The notes under the pieces are model-generated. The model searched no databases. It worked only from the letters and a program-made list of their open reading frames with translations, and was not told the DNA's origin. A program made the position numbers and the translations under genes. Below are positions 1-4,929 of a DNA stretch of 9,358 nucleotides, piece after piece. Source of the stretch: Cycloclasticus sp. (GTDB lineage: Bacteria; Pseudomonadota; Gammaproteobacteria; Methylococcales; Cycloclasticaceae); assembly GCA_012960055.1 (NCBI GenBank), contig DUCA01000222.1, positions 1 to 9,358 of the forward strand, written 5' to 3'. Position 1 is the stretch's first letter; each line of letters starts with the position of its first letter.

Positions 1-244
1 GTCGCTTTTCAGTTTGAATACTGGCCTCTATGCTCGCTTTATCCAATAACTCTATTGGAACTTTAAGCCGAGTACCCTTGCCTTTTACCGCGTGAAATTC
101 GAAGCCCACAGCTTCCAGTGTTTTAAAGTAGTTCCATACTGAGGTACGACTGACACCCAGCTCGGCAGCTAATTGTTGTCCAGAGAGAAATCGACCTGCA
201 GCCAATTGCTTGATTAATAATTTATGCGTCGCTGTCAGTTCCAT
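1..244 (-). CDS. birA: BirA-like biotin operon repressor / biotin-protein ligase, N-terminal part (cut by window edge)
   Basis: Only the first 81 codons are in the window. They form a winged helix-turn-helix of the HTH_11 type: the helix-turn-helix spans about residues 21-43 (SGQQLAAELGVSRTSVWNYF) and the wing follows at 51-60 (HAVKGKGTRL). This matches the DNA-binding domain of BirA, which represses biotin synthesis genes and, through a C-terminal ligase domain not visible here, attaches biotin to carboxyl carrier protein. The ATG at 244 is the only plausible start, because an in-frame TGA lies about seven codons upstream. No clear ribosome binding site precedes it; a run of six T sits almost directly before the ATG. 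The gene lies 63 bases after pilZ on the same strand and might be read from the flagellar operon. Another HTH_11 regulator is possible because the ligase part is missing. Confidence 0.78.
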   Translation of the reverse strand, partial: MELTATHKLLIKQLAAGRFLSGQQLAAELGVSRTSVWNYFKTLEAVGFEFHAVKGKGTRLKVPIELLDKASIEASIQTEKR

Positions 245-245
245 G

Positions 246-274
246 AAAAAAGCATAACAGCTTCAAACGAGCTG
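246..274 (-). terminator. Weak hairpin plus T-run between pilZ and birA
   Basis: Read on the minus strand, CAGCT (270-274) can pair with AGCTG (258-262) around a 7-base loop. After six more bases there is a run of six T (246-251). An alternative 5-base stem, CTTCA/TGAAG, overlaps it (261-265 with 273-277). The stem is short and the T-run is displaced, so termination would be partial at best. It could separate pilZ from birA or be chance. Confidence 0.22.
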
Positions 275-307
275 AAGAAGAACAACTTCAAAAGACTGTA
301 CTAAAGA

Positions 308-877
308 TTAGTCATTCTGTTCGCGAATATCATTCATCTGCTTCTTTACTACGTGACGAATGAGCAAATCTCTATCCTCGTCGTTCAGCCCATTGTATTC
401 GACAGCGACTCGGAATTGATTCTTTTCAGGTTTGCAAGAAACGACTTTCGCAAATGTTTTAATCGTCGTTAAGGAAGGCTGTAGAATAAATTTTATCTCG
501 ATAACGTCATCCTTATTTAAAGATTCGTCCGCCGTAAACGCAATACCTGAGCCACTGATGCTGACCAACTGAGTGCTTTGCACAAATAACTTGTCCGTAC
601 TCATCATAAAATGATGCGCTAATAAGTTGATTTTGGCCTCTATATGCGCGAAGTAACGCGCCACCTCGGGCGACTCTTTCTCTACATGTCTAAAATGTAT
701 ACGCGACACCTCGCGCATTTTCTCCAACTCATTACCCAACGACATCGCCTCGTTGTTATTAAATTGCAAAGCACCATCACTGCCACTTGCTTCATCGCTA
801 GACACCGGTCGATAACTTAAGGCAATGTTGTCATCAATCCTAAAAAAAACTCTCCGCTCTTGCTCTTCTTGACTCAT
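308..877 (-). CDS. PilZ-domain protein encoded with the flagellar stator; candidate cyclic-di-GMP receptor
   Basis: This 189-residue soluble protein carries the two PilZ signatures. The RxxxR motif is at residues 9-13 (RVFFR). The second motif is at 106-111 (SISGSG), followed by beta-strand-like segments to about 163. Between them lie about 90 residues, partly helix-like (roughly 44-96), so the two motifs are far further apart than in a minimal PilZ domain. The usual Asp/Asn that opens the second motif is Ser106; Ser108 and Gly111 are kept. There is no signal peptide or membrane segment. The ATG shares one base with the pomB stop (TAATG) and has only a weak ribosome binding site, which points to translational coupling. 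Known PilZ proteins such as YcgR and FlgZ slow or re-gate flagellar motors when cyclic-di-GMP is high. A similar role on the PomAB stator is inferred from the operon; binding itself is not shown by sequence. Confidence 0.85.
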   Translation of the reverse strand: MSQEEQERRVFFRIDDNIALSYRPVSSDEASGSDGALQFNNNEAMSLGNELEKMREVSRIHFRHVEKESPEVARYFAHIEAKINLLAHHFMMSTDKLFVQSTQLVSISGSGIAFTADESLNKDDVIEIKFILQPSLTTIKTFAKVVSCKPEKNQFRVAVEYNGLNDEDRDLLIRHVVKKQMNDIREQND

Positions 878-1803
878 TATTGTCTCACTACGTCTAGAAT
901 CGGATTATTTAAATCTTGCGGCATTTCACCTTGAATTAGAATAATTTCCACACGCCGATTTTGCGCTCTATTTTCAGCTGTGTCGTTAGCCGCCAACGGA
1001 ACGGTATCCGCATGACCTTCGATAATTAATCTTTTTTCATCGACCGACCCATCGTTCAACATCGTCTGCGCAACGGTAACAGCCCGCGCCGCAGACAACT
1101 CCCAATTTGATCGATACAAGCCGGATTTAATAGGAATATTATCGGTATGCCCAGCCACCGTAACCGTTCCGACACTGCCATTAACCACCGCCGTAATCTT
1201 ATCCATGACCGGCAGAAACTCTGGATTAAATTCAGCGCTACCCGAAGAAAAAGAACCGTTTTCATGGATTCGTATCACCACCCTAGCAAGGTCTATTTCT
1301 ATACTCACCATGTTTTGATCGATTTCCTCAATCATAAATTCTTTAACTTCTTCCGCCAACTCATTCGCTTCAGCAATCTTTTGTTCAGTTGCCTCTACGT
1401 ATTCCGTCACAATCTGAGCTTTGGCCTGCCTTTCTTCTTGCAGTTTCGCTTGCTCTTGGTTTTTTAATTCTGACTCAGATTCCGATTCTTTAGCTAAAAA
1501 TTCTCGTTCAAGGTCTGTTGTTTGCTGACGCACCTCATCCAAAATAGTAGGGTCGCCGGTCGCCGGGCTGAAGTGTTGTGCGACCACACTGGTGCCTTTT
1601 ACAATTTCATAAGCAATCACTTGCCTTTGTACACCAAACGCATCATTGAGCGATTCAGCCATTTTTTTGAACCTGTTCGCATCCATCGTCGCCATGGATA
1701 ATAGCAGCACAAAAAAGCACATCAATAATGACATTAAATCGGCGAACGTACCCATCCATGCGGGCAAGCCTGTTACGCACTTTGGACACTTCTCCTCACT
1801 CAC
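877..1803 (-). CDS. pomB: Sodium-driven flagellar stator protein PomB (MotB family)
   Basis: This 308-residue protein is the peptidoglycan-anchored half of the stator. A short cytoplasmic tail with a CPKC pair (6-9) leads into one membrane helix (about 17-38). Asp22 in TFADLMSLLMCFF matches the ion-binding Asp24 of Vibrio PomB, and Cys29 matches its Cys31. This helix resembles PomB rather than proton-type MotB. A plug-like amphipathic stretch follows (about 41-57). Next comes a Glu/Lys/Gln-rich, probably coiled-coil linker (about 95-160) that contains KESESESELK. The C-terminal OmpA-like domain (about 165-290) has GHTD at 218-221 and NRAQNRRVEI at 278-287 for peptidoglycan binding. The start is a GTG at 1803, because the family-typical N-terminus begins there and no better codon precedes it. 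It lies 27 bases after pomA, with a modest AAAGG upstream, and its stop overlaps the pilZ start. Confidence 0.95.
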   Translation of the reverse strand: MSEEKCPKCVTGLPAWMGTFADLMSLLMCFFVLLLSMATMDANRFKKMAESLNDAFGVQRQVIAYEIVKGTSVVAQHFSPATGDPTILDEVRQQTTDLEREFLAKESESESELKNQEQAKLQEERQAKAQIVTEYVEATEQKIAEANELAEEVKEFMIEEIDQNMVSIEIDLARVVIRIHENGSFSSGSAEFNPEFLPVMDKITAVVNGSVGTVTVAGHTDNIPIKSGLYRSNWELSAARAVTVAQTMLNDGSVDEKRLIIEGHADTVPLAANDTAENRAQNRRVEIILIQGEMPQDLNNPILDVVRQ

Positions 1804-1830
1804 CTTTACACCGAACCTTTATGCGCAGCA

Positions 1831-2604
1831 TCAAGCTTCATCGTCAGAATCGCCGATAGCGCCTCGCTTACTTTCTGGTAAATAGGTTTTAAGTAATGTT
1901 TCTAAAACACGCGGGTTCATTCCGTCTTGAATACTCTGGACCGTTTCGAGAATAAGCGCCTTGTTTAATCGTTCGCTATTACAAATATGTTCCAATTTTG
2001 CCGACATCGGCAGTGCAAACGCATTGGCAATAACCGCGCCGTATAAGGTCGTTAAAAGCGCCACCGCCATCGCGGGGCCAATAGCAGCCGGATCCGCCAT
2101 ATTCGCTAACATTTGCACCAAACCAACCAAGGTACCAATCATCCCCATCGCTGGCGCCATGTCACCAACAGATTTCCACATATTTTGCCCAACTTCATGA
2201 CGTTCAATGGCTAAATTCATATCCCGACTTAATAGCTTTTGCACCATCGCAGCATCGTGGCCGTCTACACAAAGGCTTAAGCCACGTTTTAGAAATTCGT
2301 TATCAACTTCTTGGTCTTCTAAAGCTAATAGGCCGTTTTTGCGCGCAATACCTGCCAGCTCTACCGCTTTTTCAATCAGCGTGATGGGGTTATCATTTCT
2401 GTTCATAAAGGCTTTAATCGCTACCTTAAAGGAGCTTAAAAACTCACTTATAGACAGTTGCATCAAGGTCACCATAAACGTACCAATGACAACGATGAGT
2501 ACTGACGGAACATCGACAAACATCATCACGTCGCCACCTGATGCGATAGCAGCGATAATAATGCCTAAGCCACCTATAAAACCAATGATCGTTGCAAAAT
2601 CCAA
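1831..2604 (-). CDS. pomA: Sodium-driven flagellar stator protein PomA (MotA family)
   Basis: This 257-residue inner-membrane protein forms the ion channel of the stator with PomB and pushes on the rotor protein FliG. It has two N-terminal membrane helices (about 4-21 and 33-50), a cytoplasmic loop, and two more (about 150-170 and 175-200). Charged loop residues known to matter in Vibrio PomA appear at the same numbers: Arg88, Lys89, Glu96 and Glu99, with Asp97 for Glu97. Asp148, Thr158 and Thr186, linked to sodium passage in Vibrio, are also present (GDMAPAMGMIGTLVGL and ALLTTLYGA). The start is a TTG at 2604. This gives MDFAT, as in the family, and sits 6 bases after a good AAGGA. It is the first gene of pomA-pomB-pilZ, about 40 bases downstream of a sigma-28 promoter. 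The acidic tail (GDSDDEA) is unremarkable. Confidence 0.96.
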   Translation of the reverse strand: MDFATIIGFIGGLGIIIAAIASGGDVMMFVDVPSVLIVVIGTFMVTLMQLSISEFLSSFKVAIKAFMNRNDNPITLIEKAVELAGIARKNGLLALEDQEVDNEFLKRGLSLCVDGHDAAMVQKLLSRDMNLAIERHEVGQNMWKSVGDMAPAMGMIGTLVGLVQMLANMADPAAIGPAMAVALLTTLYGAVIANAFALPMSAKLEHICNSERLNKALILETVQSIQDGMNPRVLETLLKTYLPESKRGAIGDSDDEA

Positions 2605-2610
2605 AGCCCT

Positions 2611-2615
2611 TCCTT
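2611..2615 (-). promoter_or_regulatory. Ribosome binding site that fixes the pomA TTG start
   Basis: On the minus strand AAGGA (within AAGGAAGGG) lies 6 bases before a TTG at 2602-2604. The spacing and the family-like N-terminus MDFAT support TTG as the true start, although it is a rare start codon. Confidence 0.75.
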
Positions 2616-2643
2616 GATTTAGAATCGATTGTATTACCGTAAA

Positions 2644-2670
2644 TAATCGGCAAACGAATGGAAAACTTTA
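2644..2670 (-). promoter_or_regulatory. Sigma-28 (FliA) flagellar promoter for pomA-pomB-pilZ
   Basis: On the minus strand the -35 element TAAAGTTT (2663-2670) is followed by exactly 11 bases and then GCCGATTA (2644-2651). The textbook FliA consensus in E. coli is TAAAGTTT, 11 bases, GCCGATAA, so 15 of 16 positions match. Transcription should begin about 30-35 bases before the pomA TTG. This would place the stator genes and the PilZ gene in the late (class 3) flagellar group, made after the hook is complete. Confidence 0.9.
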
Positions 2671-2671
2671 G

Positions 2672-2684
2672 CCGATATAATCGG
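2672..2684 (-). repeat. Small inverted repeat touching the sigma-28 -35 element
   Basis: CCGAT-TAT-ATCGG forms a 5-base dyad ending one base upstream of the -35 element. Its left part, CCGATTAT (2677-2684), recurs as a direct copy overlapping the -10 element (2643-2650), offset by 34 bases. It could be an operator for a regulator or a chance echo of the -10 sequence. No known binding site is recognised. Confidence 0.4.
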
Positions 2685-2731
2685 TTTACAAGGAGTTGCG
2701 TTGAAAAGTTGCCTCATTCTCAGCGCCGAAT

Positions 2732-2758
2732 AAAAAAAGGAACGCGAATGCGTTCCTT
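2732..2758 (-). terminator. Strong intrinsic terminator of the phosphate transport unit
   Basis: On the minus strand AAGGAACGC (2750-2758) pairs perfectly with GCGTTCCTT (2737-2745) around a 4-base loop. The T-run is continuous with the stem end (2732-2738). It lies about 90 bases after the pit stop and about 60 bases before the pomA promoter, so it insulates the stator operon from upstream transcription. The plus strand has no T-run after the stem, so it works in one direction only. The space between this hairpin and pit (2759-2849) shows no gene or other signal. Confidence 0.9.
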
Positions 2759-2849
2759 ACATGGGCTTGAGCGACGACCTGATTGGAAAATCTAAGCTTT
2801 TATAAGCAAAAGATAGACATAAGAAAAGCCACTTCTACTTAACGCTGCT

Positions 2850-4100
2850 TTATCCGAAAAAGCCTTTAAGAATATAAAAGAAGACGATGGCAAGAACGCC
2901 GCCAATCGGTAAGGTGATAACCCACGACATAAAGATGCCGCGAACCACATCCATATTTAGGGATGAGATGCCTCGCGCCATACCGACACCCAGCACTGCG
3001 CCAACCATGGTATGCGTTGTAGAAATCGGCAAACCCATGCCCGATGCCAGCACCACGGTAGAAGCCGCTGAAAGAGTACAACAAAAACCACGACTAGGCG
3101 TTAACTCGGTAATTTTAGAGCCAACCGTTTCGATTACTTTTCGACCATACATCGCCAAGCCTAAAACGATGCCTACACCACCCACCAACAATATCCAAAT
3201 AGGTAACGGTGAGTTTTGTGACAACTCACCAGACATAACAATACTATTGATTGCAGCCAACGGACCAATCGCATTAGCCACATCATTCGAGCCGTGGGCA
3301 AACGCCATTGCGCAAGCAGTTAACACCATCAAGGAACCAAATATTTTTTCAACGTTGGCGTAATGGAAGTCACGGTCTGCACCCGGGTCAAACTTCACTC
3401 TACTCACCAAATATTTGCCGAGTACCGTTGTCAAGACACCGCATACTAGCGCCAAACCGACTGATTCCTGAGTTGAAAGATCCAACCCAACGTGCTTAAG
3501 CCCTTTCATAATCGTCACAAGTGCTAAAACAAAGCCAACCAAAAACACATAAAATGGCACGTATTTTCTAGCATTCTCTAACGGCTTATCCGTATCTAAA
3601 ATAACTTTTTGAATTGAACGGAACAACATGTAAGAAATCACGCCAGCCAACAGCGGCGAGGTGACCCAACTCATCACGATTGTGCCTAACTTACCCCAAT
3701 ACACCGCATCCATACCGATGCCAACGATAGCAAAGCCAACGATAGAACCAACGATCGAGTGTGTAGTCGACACAGGCCAGCCCTTAAAAGAGGCGATCAA
3801 CAACCAAGTGCCCGCCGCAAGCAAAGCCGCCAGCATGCCAAAGATTAATATTTCAGGCGTCGCACCCAAATCACTGACGTCTATAATACCTTTACGAATG
3901 GTTGATGTGACTTGGCCGCCGGCCATTATAGCGCCGGCAAATTCGAAAATACCGGCGATGATAACCGCTTGTTTAATCGTGATGGCTTTAGAACCAACCG
4001 ATGTCGCCATGGCATTAGCGACATCATTCGCTCCGATGCCCCAGGCCATAAACAAACCAAAAATAACCGCTAGAACTAAATAAGTTGTACCGTAATCCAT
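2850..4100 (-). CDS. PiT-family inorganic phosphate transporter
   Basis: This 416-residue integral membrane protein takes up phosphate coupled to a cation (proton or sodium). It has the PiT inverted duplication. The first half carries GANDVANAMATSVGS (23-37) and GWPVSTTHSIVGS (107-119). The second half carries the counterparts AHGSNDVANAIGP (268-280) and GLPISTTHTMVGA (356-368). About ten or more hydrophobic segments surround these, with a hydrophilic loop near 165-182 and another near 232-250. The ATG start follows a GAGG-type ribosome binding site and lies only 12 bases after the DUF47 gene, so the two form one unit. Whether the ion is sodium or proton cannot be told from the sequence. The pair resembles low-affinity Pit systems with a PhoU-like accessory protein, which usually work when phosphate is not scarce. 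Confidence 0.95.
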   Translation of the reverse strand: MDYGTTYLVLAVIFGLFMAWGIGANDVANAMATSVGSKAITIKQAVIIAGIFEFAGAIMAGGQVTSTIRKGIIDVSDLGATPEILIFGMLAALLAAGTWLLIASFKGWPVSTTHSIVGSIVGFAIVGIGMDAVYWGKLGTIVMSWVTSPLLAGVISYMLFRSIQKVILDTDKPLENARKYVPFYVFLVGFVLALVTIMKGLKHVGLDLSTQESVGLALVCGVLTTVLGKYLVSRVKFDPGADRDFHYANVEKIFGSLMVLTACAMAFAHGSNDVANAIGPLAAINSIVMSGELSQNSPLPIWILLVGGVGIVLGLAMYGRKVIETVGSKITELTPSRGFCCTLSAASTVVLASGMGLPISTTHTMVGAVLGVGMARGISSLNMDVVRGIFMSWVITLPIGGVLAIVFFYILKGFFG

Positions 4101-4112
4101 CCTAAAACCCTC

Positions 4113-4793
4113 TTATTTAGCCAACATTAATTGAAAACGGCGACCCACGCGCTCAGCGTCATCCGCAATATGCGCCACAGACTCTATAATCCGATACATG
4201 AACATCACGTCTATTGGGTGTAACTCGCGTTCAACGGCAAACAATGCTGAACGCAAGTCGACTTGAATACGATCGGTTTCTGACTCCAAGTCATCAAGCT
4301 CTATCAGCATGCTTTCAACAACACGTACCGCATGGCCTCTAAAGCCCGTTTCAATTAGCTCATCCAGCTCGTTAACCACTTTAAGCGCTTGATGGCAGGT
4401 ATCAACGGTCGCTTTAACTAATATAATGGCTTGTTGGGCTGCTGGTTCTGGAAATTGCAGCTTACGACCCACAATAATACCCGCGATGTCCCTAGCACGG
4501 TTCGCCAATAAATCTTGCACACGCAAAGCATCCAAAAGATCTTGGCGCTCAATAGGCATAAATAAGCCGGTCGGCAAATTCTCACGAAGAAAATGTTTCT
4601 TATCGTCCGCTTTTTGCTCGAGCTCTGCGATTTGGTGATAGACCTTCTCGACCGATTCAGTGTCGCCACTGCTCATAAACTCAAACAGTTCTACCAACTT
4701 GGATACGCACTGGTCAACAAGCGTCATATGCTCTTGCAATGGGGCGACAGGAGAAGCGCCAAACAAGCCGGTCAGGTAATTTTTAGAAGCCAT
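4113..4793 (-). CDS. DUF47 / PhoU-like Pit accessory protein (TIGR00153 family)
   Basis: From the ATG at 4793 the protein has 226 residues, the usual length of this family, and begins MASKNYLTGLFG before the conserved PLQEHM segment. It is predicted all-helical and cytoplasmic, like PhoU. Two acidic patches, ELEQKADDKK (about 57-66) and ESVAHIADDAERVG (about 204-217), correspond to the metal-binding E/DxxxD repeats of PhoU-type bundles. Members of this family lie next to pit genes and are thought to modulate or gate the transporter; that role is inferred here from the 12-base gap to pit. An in-frame TTG seven codons upstream (4814) would add MFEGFKS, but it has no ribosome binding site, whereas the ATG has GAGGGG nine bases before it. 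Confidence 0.9.
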   Translation of the reverse strand: MASKNYLTGLFGASPVAPLQEHMTLVDQCVSKLVELFEFMSSGDTESVEKVYHQIAELEQKADDKKHFLRENLPTGLFMPIERQDLLDALRVQDLLANRARDIAGIIVGRKLQFPEPAAQQAIILVKATVDTCHQALKVVNELDELIETGFRGHAVRVVESMLIELDDLESETDRIQVDLRSALFAVERELHPIDVMFMYRIIESVAHIADDAERVGRRFQLMLAK

Positions 4794-4802
4794 CGATTTA
4801 AA

Positions 4803-4808
4803 CCCCTC
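4803..4808 (-). promoter_or_regulatory. Ribosome binding site that fixes the DUF47 start
   Basis: GAGGGG on the minus strand lies 9 bases before the ATG at 4791-4793. It lies inside the longer TTG-initiated reading frame, which argues against the upstream TTG at 4814. Confidence 0.65.
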
Positions 4809-4832
4809 AAACAATATTATTCAATTCCGCGC

Positions 4833-4863
4833 ATTATATGTCTGTCATTGTAAAAAGTATCAA
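4833..4863 (-). promoter_or_regulatory. Possible sigma-70 promoter of the DUF47-pit unit
   Basis: On the minus strand a perfect -10 box TATAAT (4833-4838) lies 39 bases before the DUF47 ATG. The best -35 candidate, TTGATA (4858-4863), is 19 bases upstream, which is longer than the ideal 17. The -10 is convincing and the -35 is not, so an activator or a different start may be involved. No complete Pho box is present. Confidence 0.45.
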
Positions 4864-4879
4864 TATTTCTCGCTTTAAA

Positions 4880-4903
4880 GACAAGATCCCCCTTACCCTT
4901 GTC
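4880..4903 (-). terminator. Inverted repeat downstream of clpB, possible weak terminator
   Basis: GACAAG (4898-4903) and CTTGTC (4880-4885) on the minus strand can form a 6-base stem around a 12-base purine-rich loop, followed by only three T. It lies 27-50 bases after the clpB stop. It may weakly terminate clpB or be non-functional, in which case heat-shock transcripts could run into DUF47-pit. Confidence 0.3.
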
Positions 4904-4929
4904 GTTTAACACAACAGCAAAACAATATC

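Noticed and set aside
877..2604. Proton-type MotA/MotB
   Set aside because: The membrane helix, sodium-path threonines and overall similarity fit PomA/PomB instead.
2207..2617. Plus-strand reading frame (136 codons) opposite pomA
   Set aside because: It mirrors the well-supported pomA gene and has no family resemblance or ribosome site that stands out.
2759..2849. Small plus-strand peptide (about 14 codons) starting near 2761
   Set aside because: Too short, no ribosome site, and it lies in the 3' untranslated region of pit.
2887..3363. Long plus-strand reading frame (158 codons) opposite pit
   Set aside because: It is antisense to a clear PiT transporter, has no recognisable domain, and its composition is what the reverse of a membrane-protein gene gives.
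4794..4814. Upstream TTG start adding seven residues (MFEGFKS) to the DUF47 protein
   Set aside because: No ribosome site precedes it; the ATG at 4793 has GAGGGG at a good distance and gives the usual 226-residue length.
4841..4860. Possible Pho box (CTGTCAT on the plus strand) near the DUF47-pit promoter
   Set aside because: Only one half-site fits; the second half is absent, and the orientation and place relative to TATAAT are unconvincing.
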